The notes: generated by a model not told the origin, from the sequence alone. Counted from the stretch's first letter, positions 31,689 through 40,659 are shown. The stretch is 64,000 nt of DNA from Achromobacter ruhlandii (GCF_902859695.1 NZ_CADIJL010000010.1:62001-126000), one strand, 5' to 3'. Translations and numbers: made by a program.

Positions 31689-32642
31689 ATGACTCTGCAA
31701 ACTCCGCTGACCCGCCTGCTGGGCACGCGCTATCCGATCATCCAGGGCGGCATGAGCTGGGCCTCGTCGAACGCGGCGCTGGCGCTGGCCGTATCGCGCG
31801 CTGGCGGGCTCGGCGTGATCGCCGCCGGCCCCATGTATCCCGAGGCGCTGCGGGCCGCCATCCGCGCGGTTCGCGCCGGCACCGAGGCGCCTTACGCCGT
31901 CAACATCCCGCTCTACAACAAGCGGGCGCAGGAACACATGGACATCGCCCTGGCCGAAGGCGTGCCGGTCATCATCGCCTCGCAGGGCGGCCCCCAGAAA
32001 CACATTGGGCGCGCGCGCGACGCTGGCGCAAAATGGTTGCAGGTGATCGCCAGTCCGGAGCATGCCGCCAAGGCCGAAGCGGCCGGCGTGGACGCGGTGA
32101 TCGCGGTCGGCCTGGAAGCCGGCGGCCACCCAGGCCCCGACGAGATCGGCTTGCAGGTGTTGCTGCGCGCGGTGGTGCGACGCGTGTCGGTGCCGGTGGT
32201 GGCGGCCGGCGGCATTGCCGACGGCGCCGGCATCGCGGCCGCGCTATGCCTGGGCGCGGCCGGCGCGCAGCTGGGCACGCGCTTCCTGCTGACGCCCGAG
32301 GCGGGCGTATGCGACGCCTACAAGGACGCGGTGCTGGCGGCGGGCGTGGCCGACACCACGCTGGTGGGACGCGGCCGTTCGCCGGTGAGAATGTTGCGCA
32401 ACGCCTTCGCCCGCGACTATCTCGCGGCCGAACACGGCGGCGATCAGGCCATGCTGGAGACCCTGTTCGCCGGCAGTTCCTTGAAGCAGGCCGCCTTCGA
32501 CGGCGACGTGCAGGGCGGCAAGGTCGAGGCTGGCCAGAGCGCGGGCCTGATCGACAGCCTGCAGCCGGCGGGCGCGGTGGTCGAGCAACTGGTGGCGCAA
32601 ACGCGCGAAGCGCTCAGGCGCGCGGCGCTGCTGGCGGAGTAA
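31689..32642 (+). CDS. Nitronate monooxygenase / FMN-dependent enoyl-reductase-like protein
   Basis: A 317-residue FMN TIM-barrel protein of the NPD/FabK family. The start LLGTRYPIIQGGMSWASS, the GGLGVIAAG strand, IAVGLEAGGHPGP and the phosphate-binding VVAAGGIADGAGIAAAL with GAQLGTRFLLTPE are all typical. Family members oxidise alkyl nitronates, or reduce enoyl-ACP; the catalytic His seen in class I NMOs seems present in EAGGHPG. It is preceded by a MarR-type palindrome shared with the acyl-CoA operons downstream, so its physiological substrate may belong to that pathway. Confidence 0.85.
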   Translation: MTLQTPLTRLLGTRYPIIQGGMSWASSNAALALAVSRAGGLGVIAAGPMYPEALRAAIRAVRAGTEAPYAVNIPLYNKRAQEHMDIALAEGVPVIIASQGGPQKHIGRARDAGAKWLQVIASPEHAAKAEAAGVDAVIAVGLEAGGHPGPDEIGLQVLLRAVVRRVSVPVVAAGGIADGAGIAAALCLGAAGAQLGTRFLLTPEAGVCDAYKDAVLAAGVADTTLVGRGRSPVRMLRNAFARDYLAAEHGGDQAMLETLFAGSSLKQAAFDGDVQGGKVEAGQSAGLIDSLQPAGAVVEQLVAQTREALRRAALLAE

Positions 32643-32723
32643 AGCGCGGATCGAGCCCCACATCCGCACGAAGGTCGCCGCGGTTTCAGCCCTGCCCCGG
32701 TATCGCCCGGGCGGCGGCGGGAT

Positions 32724-33149
32724 TCACGCGCCGGCTTCCCAGGGATTGACGATGACCACGCCACAACCCGAAAAATCAGACACGTTCCGGGTGACCAGCG
32801 TCATGCCGTGCACCAGGGCGGTGGCGGCAATGAACGCATCCCGCTCGGGACGCATATCCGGCACGTGCAACCTGGCGCAGCGCAATGCCACCGCCCCATC
32901 GAGCGGCAACGTCCTGTCGGAGAACTCCGGCAGGACGTGATCACGCATCCACTCGCGCAACCGCGCGCCTTGCCCGACATCGCGTCGCTCCATGCGCAGA
33001 ATGCCGATCTCCAGCTCCATGAGCGTTATCGCGGAAACGTAGAAATTCGCCGCATCCTCATCCGAGAGCCAGGCAGTCACGTTCTTGTCGGCCTTGCCGT
33101 CGCCCACCTTGCGCAGTTCGGAAAGCACGTTGGTATCCAGCAGGAACAT
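32724..33149 (-). CDS. PIN-domain ribonuclease toxin (VapC/FitB type)
   Basis: A 141-residue PIN-domain protein. Acidic residues expected at the metal site are D5 in MFLLDTNVLSEL, the Glu in LMELEIGILRMERR, and the Asp pair in MRPERDAFIAATALVHGMTLVTRNVSDF. TNVLSELRK places it near FitB. Its ATG overlaps the antitoxin stop codon, the usual coupling of toxin-antitoxin operons. Targets of such toxins are tRNA or rRNA; the target here is unknown. Confidence 0.9.
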   Translation of the reverse strand: MFLLDTNVLSELRKVGDGKADKNVTAWLSDEDAANFYVSAITLMELEIGILRMERRDVGQGARLREWMRDHVLPEFSDRTLPLDGAVALRCARLHVPDMRPERDAFIAATALVHGMTLVTRNVSDFSGCGVVIVNPWEAGA

Positions 33150-33403
33150 CACGCGACGTCCGCCGGGCGAGGCAGCTCGCGTGAGCGGGGAGCATCGAGT
33201 TCGATGTCGGCAAGGCCGGGCATCGACAGCGCGCTGACGATACTTCGCTTTTTGCCGACCAGGCGCCAGTAGTCCTCGATGGCGAGCAGGACATGGGACG
33301 GCTTGCCTCGATCCGTGATGAACACGGGCCCCTTGAGGGCCGCCTTCTTCGCCTTGGTCACGTCCTGATTGAGTTCGCGGCTGGAAAGTGTGGTGATGGA
33401 CAT
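33149..33403 (-). CDS. Antitoxin of the Phd/YefM family
   Basis: An 84-residue protein with the Phd/YefM plan: MSITTLSSRELNQDVTKAKKAA is the DNA-binding N-terminal part, VFITDRGKPSHVLLAIEDYWRL the core, and the remainder a flexible tail that would wrap the toxin. It is cotranslated with the PIN toxin, and a 20-bp perfect palindrome lies 26 bases upstream of its start, the expected autorepression site. The pair splits the acyl-CoA gene region. Confidence 0.88.
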   Translation of the reverse strand: MSITTLSSRELNQDVTKAKKAALKGPVFITDRGKPSHVLLAIEDYWRLVGKKRSIVSALSMPGLADIELDAPRSRELPRPADVA

Positions 33404-33429
33404 CGCGCATCCTTTGATCCTTGCTTAAT

Positions 33430-33449
33430 ATGTAGTAACGTTACTACAT
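33430..33449. promoter_or_regulatory. Toxin-antitoxin operator, 20-bp palindrome
   Basis: ATGTAGTAACGTTACTACAT is perfectly self-complementary. It overlaps an A/T-rich promoter-like stretch immediately before the antitoxin gene, so it is most likely the binding site of the antitoxin or toxin-antitoxin complex. Confidence 0.75.
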
Positions 33450-33556
33450 TAAAAGTGGCGGGACAACCCCCGGCAGCCGAGGCCGCCCAGGAATTCTCCC
33501 GCGCGTCAGGATCAGCCAAGGGCCACCACGCGCCCTCGCATCCAGCCAGAATCGTC

Positions 33557-34528
33557 CTATTTCTTCATCAACCCCGCCGCCTGCACCAGCTTGCGCATGG
33601 CGGCCTGGTCTTTCTCCACGAAGGCCGTGGCTTCCTGCGGCGTCATGTTCCACAGGTCCACCCCCTGCGCCTGCATCAGCTTGCTGTATTCCGGATTGGC
33701 GTTGACCTTGGCCACCGCGTCGTTCAGGCGCTGCAAGATCTCCGGCGGCGTGCCCTTGGGCGCGGCCAGGCTGTACCAGGAGGCGGACTCCGCGCCCTTC
33801 ACGCCGGATTCGGCCAGTGTCGGCACGTCGGGCAGCAACGGCGAGCGGTGGTCGTTGGCGTAGGCCAGCGCCTTGAGCCGGCCGCTGCGGATGAATTGCA
33901 GGCTGGCGGCCAGGTTCAGCACCGCCATGTCCACCTGCCCGCCCACCAGATCGTTGATGGCGGGCGCCGCGCCGCTGTAGGGGATATGGACGATGTCCAC
34001 GCCGGCGCGTTCGCGAAACAGCTCGGCGCCCAGGTGCGGCGAGCTGCCGGGCCCGGCCGAGGCATAGTTGATGCGGCCCGGCTCCTTGCGCGCCATCGCG
34101 ATCAACTGCTCGACGCTGTCGGCCTTGAGTGTGGGCCGCACCACCAGCATGTTGGGCTGGTTGGCGACGATCGAGACAAAGGCGAAGTCCTTGATGCCGT
34201 CGTACGGCGTCTGCTGCATCAGCGGCGTCACCACGTGGGCGGCCGACGTGCCGAGCAGCAACGTGTAGCCGTCCGGCTTGGCGCGCGCCACGAAGTTGGC
34301 GCCGATGGCCGCGCCGCCGCCGGCCTTGTTCTCGACGATGATGGTCTTGCCCAGCTGCTTTTCCAGCTCGCGCGCCAGCGCCCGCCCCAGCACGTCGGCG
34401 GGACCGCCGGCGGCATACGGGTTGACCAGCGTGATCGGCTGCGAGGGATAGGAATCGGCGGCGACGGCAGGGGCGCACAACGCGCCGGCCACCGCCGCGC
34501 CGCACAGCAGGCGCTTCAGAGTCTTCAT
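33557..34528 (-). CDS. Bug-family (tripartite tricarboxylate transport) solute receptor
   Basis: A 323-residue periplasmic binding protein. The signal peptide ends near APAVAADSYP. The mature protein has the Bug hallmarks YPSQPITLVNPYAAGGPADVL, GKTIIVENKAGGGAAIGANFVA and KPDGYTLLLGTSA. Such receptors bind carboxylates and are abundant in Bordetella and Achromobacter. No TctA/TctB membrane partner lies nearby, which is common for this group. It is the last gene of the hydratase/CoA-transferase operon, 71 bases after the transferase stop. Confidence 0.93.
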   Translation of the reverse strand: MKTLKRLLCGAAVAGALCAPAVAADSYPSQPITLVNPYAAGGPADVLGRALARELEKQLGKTIIVENKAGGGAAIGANFVARAKPDGYTLLLGTSAAHVVTPLMQQTPYDGIKDFAFVSIVANQPNMLVVRPTLKADSVEQLIAMARKEPGRINYASAGPGSSPHLGAELFRERAGVDIVHIPYSGAAPAINDLVGGQVDMAVLNLAASLQFIRSGRLKALAYANDHRSPLLPDVPTLAESGVKGAESASWYSLAAPKGTPPEILQRLNDAVAKVNANPEYSKLMQAQGVDLWNMTPQEATAFVEKDQAAMRKLVQAAGLMKK

Positions 34529-34599
34529 GGTTTGTCTCCTGGGATATTGTGTTTTATGTGTGGTGCGGGGAAAGGCCCCGGGGCTCAGGGCCCCGATGG

Positions 34600-35796
34600 C
34601 TAGATCGCGCCCTGCGCGCGTAACGCCTCGATCTGCGCAGGCGACAGGCCCAGCCGGCCGGCCAGCACGCTGTCGGTGTGCTCGCCCAGCAAGGGCGGGC
34701 GCTCCAGCCTCGGATCGTCGAAACCGTCGAACTTGAACGGCACCGGCACCGCGCCGAAGCGGCCGATGGACGGATGCTCGTAGCTGGCCACCATGCCGCG
34801 CGCGAGCACGTGCTCGTTGTGCAGGATCTCCTCAACATCCAGGATCGGGCCGGCCGGCACGCCGCGCGCATCGCAGCGGCGGCACAGTTCGTCGCGCGTC
34901 AGCCGCGCGGCGGCCGCCGACAGGCCGGCCATGACTTCGTCGCGGCGCGCCACGCGCACGGCGTTGCGCGCCAGCTCCGGATCGTCGGCCCATTGCGGCA
35001 GCTCGAGCGCCTCGCACAGCGGCTTCCAGTGCTGGTCGCTGCCGGTGATCTGCACCCAGCGGCCGTCGCCGCACTCGAACGCCGCGGAGGGCACCCGGCC
35101 GGGATGCTCCGTGCCCAGCCGCGGCGGCACTTCGCCCAGCGCGAAATAGCGCGCCGCCGCCAGCGACAGCAGGCCCACCTGGCCGTCCAGCATGGAGAAG
35201 TCGATATGGCAGCCCTGCCCCGAGCGCGCCCGTCCCACCAGCGCCGACAGGATGCCGATGGCGGCCCACAGGCCCGAGGTCAGGTCGCTGACCGGCAGGC
35301 CCGGCTTGACCGGACCGCCGCCCCGCTCGCCGGTCAGGCTCATGATCCCGCCCATGGCCTGGAACACGGTGTCATAGCCCTTGCGCGGCGCGTACGGTCC
35401 GGTCATGCCGAACCCGGTGCACGAGAAATAGATCAGGCCGGGGTTGTCCGGCGCGATGTGCTCGCGGTCCAGGCCGTACTTGGCAAGCGTGCCGACCGGG
35501 AAGTTCTCGACCACCACGTCGCAGGTCTGCGCCAATCGCCGGATCAGGGCCTGCCCCTCGGGATGACGGAAGTTCACCGTGACCGACTGCTTGCTGCGGT
35601 TAAAGGCCAGGTAGTATGCCGACTCGGTGCCGCCCTCGCCTTGCACCTTGGGTTCAAAGCCGCGCGTCTCGTCGCCGCCTCCGGGCTGCTCGACCTTGAT
35701 GACCTCGGCGCCCAGCTCGGCCAGGATCATCGAGGCGAACGGGCACGCCAGCACGCGCGACAGGTCCAGGATGGTGACGCCTTCAAGCGGCCTCAT
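34600..35796 (-). CDS. CaiB/BaiF (family III) CoA transferase
   Basis: A 398-residue CoA transferase. The N-terminus VTILDLSRVLACPFASMILAELGAEVIKVE is the family signature, and the catalytic Asp is expected in GLPVSDLTSGLWAAIG near residue 169. The start overlaps the stop of the upstream enoyl-CoA hydratase gene by four bases (ATGA). In context it would activate the acid bound by the Bug receptor, or exchange CoA within the pathway. Confidence 0.93.
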   Translation of the reverse strand: MRPLEGVTILDLSRVLACPFASMILAELGAEVIKVEQPGGGDETRGFEPKVQGEGGTESAYYLAFNRSKQSVTVNFRHPEGQALIRRLAQTCDVVVENFPVGTLAKYGLDREHIAPDNPGLIYFSCTGFGMTGPYAPRKGYDTVFQAMGGIMSLTGERGGGPVKPGLPVSDLTSGLWAAIGILSALVGRARSGQGCHIDFSMLDGQVGLLSLAAARYFALGEVPPRLGTEHPGRVPSAAFECGDGRWVQITGSDQHWKPLCEALELPQWADDPELARNAVRVARRDEVMAGLSAAAARLTRDELCRRCDARGVPAGPILDVEEILHNEHVLARGMVASYEHPSIGRFGAVPVPFKFDGFDDPRLERPPLLGEHTDSVLAGRLGLSPAQIEALRAQGAI

Positions 35797-36527
35797 CGCG
35801 CCGCTCCCTGGCGAAAACCCCGCATGATGACGTTGGCGTCGCGGCCCACGCCCAGCGCCTCGCCCAGCCCGAGGTCGGCCGCGCGGTGGAAGGCGCGCTT
35901 GGTCAGCCCCATCGCGGCCGGTTCCCAGCCGGCCAGGCGCTGCGCCATCGCCAGCGCCTGGTCCAGCACCTGCGCGGCGGGCGCGACGCGGTTGGCGATG
36001 CCCAGCTGTAAGGCGCGCGCGCCGTCGATCGGCTCGGCCATCGCCACCAGCTCGAAGGCATGCTTGCGGCCGACCTGGCGCACCAGGTTGGCCATGACCA
36101 CCGCGGCCACGATGCCGTGGCGCAGTTCCGGATAGCCGAAGCGCACGTCCTCGGCCATCACCGTCAGGTCGCAGGCCAGCGCCAGCCCCGCGCCACCGCC
36201 AAGCGCGTTGCCATGGACCGCGCCGATCACGGGTTTAACCATGCGCGAGAACACCAGGTGCAGGTCGGTCGTCAGGTCGGCGCGGCGCAGCACCGCGTCC
36301 GGCTGTTCCGGCGTCAGGGCCGAGAACTCGCCGGTGTCGGCGCCCGCGCAGAACGACTTGCCATTGCCCGTCAGCACCACCGCGCGCACCGCGTCGTCGC
36401 GATCGGCCTGGCGCAGCGCGTCCAGCAGCATCGTCGTCAACGCGGTGTTCAGCGCGTTGTGCTTTTCCGGACGGTTCAGGCGCAGCAGCCGTACCGCGCC
36501 CAGGTCTTCAATGATCAGTTCCGACAT
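35793..36527 (-). CDS. Enoyl-CoA hydratase/isomerase family protein
   Basis: A 244-residue crotonase-fold protein. The oxyanion-hole regions are GNGKSFCAGADTGEF and GNALGGGAGLALACDLTV, and a likely catalytic Glu is in FGYPELRHGIVA. The start is ATG 36527, with GAGGAT upstream; a GTG one codon earlier is less likely. It is first in the operon with CoA transferase and Bug receptor. A MarR-type palindrome stands 37 bases upstream. Confidence 0.92.
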   Translation of the reverse strand: MSELIIEDLGAVRLLRLNRPEKHNALNTALTTMLLDALRQADRDDAVRAVVLTGNGKSFCAGADTGEFSALTPEQPDAVLRRADLTTDLHLVFSRMVKPVIGAVHGNALGGGAGLALACDLTVMAEDVRFGYPELRHGIVAAVVMANLVRQVGRKHAFELVAMAEPIDGARALQLGIANRVAPAAQVLDQALAMAQRLAGWEPAAMGLTKRAFHRAADLGLGEALGVGRDANVIMRGFRQGAAR

Positions 36528-36563
36528 CACGGATATCCTCTTCCAATGGCGACAAGCAAATTG

Positions 36564-36578
36564 ATTGATTAAATCAAC
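36564..36578. promoter_or_regulatory. Putative MarR operator 2
   Basis: ATTGATTAAATCAAC matches the GTTGAT-N3-ATCAAC site at 31634 with one change in the left arm. It lies between the marR terminator and the hydratase start, where a repressor would block the second acyl-CoA operon. Confidence 0.68.
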
Positions 36579-36587
36579 AATAGGGGT

Positions 36588-36608
36588 AAAAAAAGGCGCG
36601 GACGCGCC
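36588..36608 (-). terminator. Intrinsic terminator after marR
   Basis: On the minus strand GGCGC-GTCC-GCGCC is followed by TTTTTTT, ten bases after the marR stop. It separates marR from the next operon, whose operator follows directly. Confidence 0.8.
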
Positions 36609-36617
36609 CCCGCGCGT

Positions 36618-37154
36618 TCAGCGCGGCTGCACGCCGCGGCCGCGACGCGCCGGCACCTCCGCCTTGCATTCATTCAGCATCTCCAGCGCGTGTGCCGTCA
36701 GCTTGTCCAGCATGCGCTCCATGGCCTCGCGCTCGGCCTCCGACAGCACCGACAGCATGTCCTCATTGCGCTCGATCGCGGCCGGGAAGATCTCTTCGTA
36801 CAGGGCGCGGCCGGTGCGCGTCAGGTCCAGGCTGACGCCGCGGCCGTCCTGGCTGTCGGCGCTGCGCTGGATCAGGCCGCGCTCGATCAGTTCGGACACG
36901 GTGCGGCTGGCCTGGCTCTTGTCGATGTTGGCCTCGCGAGCCACCGCGTTCAGCGACATGTCCGGCGCCGCGCCCAGCAGCGCGATGATGCGCCACTCGC
37001 GCGGGCCCACGCCATAGCGGCTTTCGTTCAGGCCGGCGGCGATGCGGCTGGACACGTAGGCCAGCCGGTTCAGGCGGTACGAGAACAGTTCCTTCAACGC
37101 CCGGGGTGCGGGACGCGCGGCGGTGGCTGACTTGGATGCGGTTCGGGTGGCCAT
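36618..37154 (-). CDS. MarR-family transcriptional regulator
   Basis: A 178-residue winged-helix regulator. The recognition region is LNAVAREANIDKSQASRTVSELIERGLIQRS, followed by the wing DGRGVSLDLTRTG. It has a basic, low-complexity N-terminal extension of about 20 residues (MATRTASKSATAARPAPRA). ATG 37154 is preferred over upstream codons that lack conserved sequence. The gene lies 88 bases after the lyase-like gene on the same strand and ends at its own terminator. Three copies of a 15-base palindrome around it are its likely binding sites, and a CoA thioester would be a typical inducer. Confidence 0.92.
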   Translation of the reverse strand: MATRTASKSATAARPAPRALKELFSYRLNRLAYVSSRIAAGLNESRYGVGPREWRIIALLGAAPDMSLNAVAREANIDKSQASRTVSELIERGLIQRSADSQDGRGVSLDLTRTGRALYEEIFPAAIERNEDMLSVLSEAEREAMERMLDKLTAHALEMLNECKAEVPARRGRGVQPR

Positions 37155-37242
37155 GGGCGGACTCTTCAGATGCGGAAAAAAACGGCGTGCGCGCGCGTCG
37201 CGCGCCGCTGCCCGCATGATATACAAACGCGGCCGGCGATCC

Positions 37243-38193
37243 TCATGCGGCCGCCTCCCGCGCGACGCCGAGCAGCGGGTTCAAGCCGCTTTGCGCCACG
37301 CGGCTGTGCAGCGCGCGCCCCAGCACCGCCTCGCAATGCCGCGACACCGCGTCCATCGCCGCCAGATCCAGGCCGGTGCGCACGCCCATGGACTCGAACA
37401 GGTTGACCAGGTCTTCCGTCGCCACGTTGCCGGTATGACCGCCGCCGTAGCGCACCTTGGCCGGATGGCCGCCGACGCCGCCGAAAGCGCAATCGAAGTG
37501 CCTCACGCCCGCCTCCAGCGCGGCCACGTAGTTCACCAGGCCGGTGGCGCGCGTGTCGTGGAAATGCGCCACCGGCGTCACCTCGGGCACCTCGCGCGCC
37601 ATCCGGCCATACAGGTCGCGCACCGAGGCCGGCGTGGCCATGCCGGTGGTGTCGCCCAGCGTCACGATGCCCACGCCCAGCGCGGCGAAGCGCCGCGCGT
37701 CGGCCATGACCACGTCGGGGTCGACCGCGCCTTCGAAGGGACAGCCGAAGGCCACCGAAATCGTGCCGATCAGGCGAAAACGGCCGTTCGCCAACCGCGC
37801 CATCTCGGCAATGTTGTCCCACTGGGCGGCGCGTTCGCGCTTCAGGTTGCGCGTCGAATGCGATTCGCTGGCCGAGACCAGCAGGCTGATCTCGTTGGCG
37901 CCGATACCGGCATCCAGGTCAACCAGCGCGCGCTCGACGGCGCGCGCGTTGGCGCAGGTGGCCTTGTACCAGACGCCCGCGCGCCGCGGCAGCGCCGCCA
38001 GCAGGTCGGTGGCGTCGGCGAATTGCGGCACGACCTTGGGATTGGAATACGAGGTCGCCTCGATCCGTTCAAAGCCCAGCGCCGCGAAACGGTCGATCAG
38101 GTCGGCCTTGATCGCCGTGCCGATGAAGTCGGGCTCATGCTGCAGCCCATCGCGCGCGAAGCATTCGCACAGCACCACGTCGCGCGCGCTCAT
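37243..38193 (-). CDS. HMG-CoA lyase-like DRE-TIM metallolyase lacking the usual cysteine
   Basis: A 316-residue TIM-barrel lyase. It has the family RDG motif (CFARDGLQHEPDFIG), the signature SVAFGCPFEGAVDPDVV, the metal-site histidines in VAHFHDTRATGLVNY, and GGVGGHPAKVRYGGGHTGN near the end. In HMG-CoA lyases the last loop reads GGxGGCP and its Cys is catalytic; here that position is His. The protein may therefore use another acyl-CoA substrate or mechanism. Its start overlaps the ligase stop by four bases, giving a coupled hydratase-ligase-lyase unit. Confidence 0.85.
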   Translation of the reverse strand: MSARDVVLCECFARDGLQHEPDFIGTAIKADLIDRFAALGFERIEATSYSNPKVVPQFADATDLLAALPRRAGVWYKATCANARAVERALVDLDAGIGANEISLLVSASESHSTRNLKRERAAQWDNIAEMARLANGRFRLIGTISVAFGCPFEGAVDPDVVMADARRFAALGVGIVTLGDTTGMATPASVRDLYGRMAREVPEVTPVAHFHDTRATGLVNYVAALEAGVRHFDCAFGGVGGHPAKVRYGGGHTGNVATEDLVNLFESMGVRTGLDLAAMDAVSRHCEAVLGRALHSRVAQSGLNPLLGVAREAAA

Positions 38194-39812
38194 GCCTGTT
38201 GCTCCAGTCCGAACAGCGCCAGCGCGTGGGCGCGCAGCTTGTTCTTCTGCACCTTGGAACTGCCCGTCATGCCGATGTGCTCGAAGCTGTCGACGATCTC
38301 GACATAGCGCGGCACCTTGAAGTTGGCGCAGCGCGCCTTGCACCAGGCCGTCAGTTCCTCGGCCGTGCAGTCCTGCCCGTCCTTGAGCAGCACGAACGCC
38401 GCCGGCACTTCGCCCAGGCGCGCATCGGGCACGCCGACCACCTGCGCCATGCGCACGGCGGGGTGGCCGTGCAGGGTCTCTTCCACCTCCGCCGGCGCGA
38501 CGTTCTCGCCGCCCACGCGGAACATGTCCTTCAGGCGGCCCACCATGCGCAACCGGCCCGCCGCGTCCATTTCGCCCAGGTCGCCCGTGCTGAGCCAGCC
38601 GTCCGCGCCCAGCGCGCGGGCGGTGGCCTCGGGCATGTTGTAGTAGCCCTTCATCACGCTCCAGCCGCGCGCCTGGATCTCGCCCTGCATGCCGGCCGGC
38701 AATGGCTCGCCCGTGCCCGGGTCCACCACCCGCACCTGCATGCCGGGATGCGGCAGCGCCCAGCCCATGGCGCGCAGTTCAAAGGGATCATCGTGCGCCG
38801 ACAGCGTGATGTTGGGCGAGGCTTCGGACTGGCCGTAGGCATTGCAGATGCCCGGCACCCCCATCACGTCGCGGATCTTCTGCATCACCTGCGGGCCGGC
38901 CGCCGCCCAGCCGCCGCGCAGATGGATGCGCGCGCGGTCGAAATCGGGATGGCCCATCAGCATGAGAAAGATGGTGTCGTTGCCGGATGTCAGGGTGCAG
39001 CGCTCTTCGTCGAGCATGCGCAAGGCGTCGGCCACGTCGAACTTGGGCAGGGTCAGCAGGCAGCAGCCGCTCATCAGGCTGACCAGGATCGACAGCGTGG
39101 TGCCGGCCACATGGAAGTAAGGACGGATGCTGAAATAGCGATCGTCCGGCCGCACGCCGATGCGCTGCGCCGCGGCCCAGGCATTGGTCAGCATGTTGGC
39201 GTGCGTCAGCATCACGCCCTTGGGAAACGACGTGGTGCCCGAGGTGTACTGGATCAGCAGGACGTCCTCCGGAGCCACCGCATCCATGCAGGCCTGCAGC
39301 GCCGCATCGTCGACGGCCTCACCCGCCCGCAGGAAGTCCGCCCAGGCGCGCGCGCCGCGCGGGCAGCGCTCGCCCAGCACCACCACCTGCCGCAGCAGCG
39401 GCAGCGCCGCGCCCGGCAGGGCCTGGTCCAGCGCCGGTTCCACCTGCGTCAGCAGATCGAGGAAAGCGATGCCCAGGAAGGTATCCGCCGTCAGCAGCAC
39501 TTTGACGTCGGCCTGCTTCAGGCAGAACGCCAGTTCATCGGTCTTGAAGCGCGTGTTGACGGGCACCGTCACCGCGCCGAGCAGCGCGCAGGCGTAAAAC
39601 ACCTGCACCCAGGTGCCGCCGTTGCCCAGCAGCACGCCGACATGGTCGCCATGGCGCACGCCGGCCGCATGCAGGCCACGGGCGATGCGTTGCGCGCCGT
39701 CTTGCAGCGCCGCCCAGGTGTGACGCTCGCCAGGCGCGACGAAGGCCTCGGCCGCGCCGCGCTGGGCCACCTGGCGCGCCAGCGCCTGCGACAGAATCGT
39801 GGGGCCGATCAT
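38190..39812 (-). CDS. Acyl-CoA ligase (AMP-binding)
   Basis: A 540-residue adenylate-forming ligase that activates a carboxylic acid with ATP and CoA. The P-loop is LLIQYTSGTTSFPKGVMLTH, the A5-type motif ICNAYGQSEASPN, and the hinge region LSTGDLGEMDAAGRLRMVGRLKD; the C-terminal catalytic Lys is in GSSKVQKNKLR. The start is ATG 39812, overlapping the hydratase stop (ATGA), rather than a longer frame. Sequence resembles fatty-acid, cyclohexanecarboxylate and related ligases; the acid cannot be named. Confidence 0.92.
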   Translation of the reverse strand: MIGPTILSQALARQVAQRGAAEAFVAPGERHTWAALQDGAQRIARGLHAAGVRHGDHVGVLLGNGGTWVQVFYACALLGAVTVPVNTRFKTDELAFCLKQADVKVLLTADTFLGIAFLDLLTQVEPALDQALPGAALPLLRQVVVLGERCPRGARAWADFLRAGEAVDDAALQACMDAVAPEDVLLIQYTSGTTSFPKGVMLTHANMLTNAWAAAQRIGVRPDDRYFSIRPYFHVAGTTLSILVSLMSGCCLLTLPKFDVADALRMLDEERCTLTSGNDTIFLMLMGHPDFDRARIHLRGGWAAAGPQVMQKIRDVMGVPGICNAYGQSEASPNITLSAHDDPFELRAMGWALPHPGMQVRVVDPGTGEPLPAGMQGEIQARGWSVMKGYYNMPEATARALGADGWLSTGDLGEMDAAGRLRMVGRLKDMFRVGGENVAPAEVEETLHGHPAVRMAQVVGVPDARLGEVPAAFVLLKDGQDCTAEELTAWCKARCANFKVPRYVEIVDSFEHIGMTGSSKVQKNKLRAHALALFGLEQQA

Positions 39813-40573
39813 GCCTTGTCTCCCGCCACGCCGAAGCCGGCGATGGCCTGCTTCCAATCGGTGCCGCGCAGGTTTTCCTCGATGGCCAGCAATTCGATCG
39901 CCATCGCGCCTTCGCGCGTGGTCGCCAATCCCTGATCGATGCTGCGCTTGGTCAGCCGGACGGTGAGCGGCGCGGCGCGAGCGATGGCCGCCGCCATCTG
40001 CGTGGCTTCACCCGCCAAGGCCTCGGGCGCGTACACCTGATTGACCAGGCCAATCTCGCGCGCCTCGGCCGCGTCGAAGCGGCGGCCGGTGAACAGCAGT
40101 TCCTTGGCCTTGCGCGCGCCGGCCACGCGCGGCAGCCGCTGCGTGGCGCCGACCGTGCCCCAACCCACTTCCGGATAGCAGAACGTCGCGTCGGACGAGG
40201 CCAGCACAAAGTCGCACGCCGCGGCGATCTCGCAACCGGAACCGAACGCCGCCCCCTGCACCACCGCGATCACCGGCTGCGGCATGCGTTCGATGGCGGC
40301 ATAGGCGGCAAAACCCTGCACCCGGCGCGCCGTCATTTCCGCGTTGGACATGCTCTTACGCTCCTTGAGGTCGGCGCCGGCGCAGAATGCCGCGCCGGCG
40401 GCGGCGATCAGCACCACATGCGCGTCCGGATTGTCAGCCAATTGCTGCATAGCCTGCACCAACTCGGCGCACATGAGGGAATTGAGCGCGTTGCGGCTGT
40501 CGGGCCGGTTCAGCGTCACCGTGGCGACACGGTCCTGCACGTCCAGCAGGATCGTGTGGAAAGTCGGGGTCAT
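39809..40573 (-). CDS. Enoyl-CoA hydratase/isomerase family protein
   Basis: A 254-residue crotonase-fold protein. Oxyanion-hole regions are AAGAAFCAGADLKERKSM and GAAFGSGCEIAAACDFVLAS; a likely catalytic Glu is in FCYPEVGWGTVGAT. GGAG stands before the ATG. It is first in an operon with ligase, lyase-like protein and marR, and a MarR-type palindrome lies about 90 bases upstream. It is paralogous to, but clearly different from, the hydratase at 35.8 kb. Confidence 0.92.
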   Translation of the reverse strand: MTPTFHTILLDVQDRVATVTLNRPDSRNALNSLMCAELVQAMQQLADNPDAHVVLIAAAGAAFCAGADLKERKSMSNAEMTARRVQGFAAYAAIERMPQPVIAVVQGAAFGSGCEIAAACDFVLASSDATFCYPEVGWGTVGATQRLPRVAGARKAKELLFTGRRFDAAEAREIGLVNQVYAPEALAGEATQMAAAIARAAPLTVRLTKRSIDQGLATTREGAMAIELLAIEENLRGTDWKQAIAGFGVAGDKA

Positions 40574-40659
40574 GCCTGCTCCTGGATGTTCTAGGTATGG
40601 GGCCGGGGTCCGCGCAAGGCGCGGCGCCCCTGGCCATGCCAGGCAATATAGGGCATATA

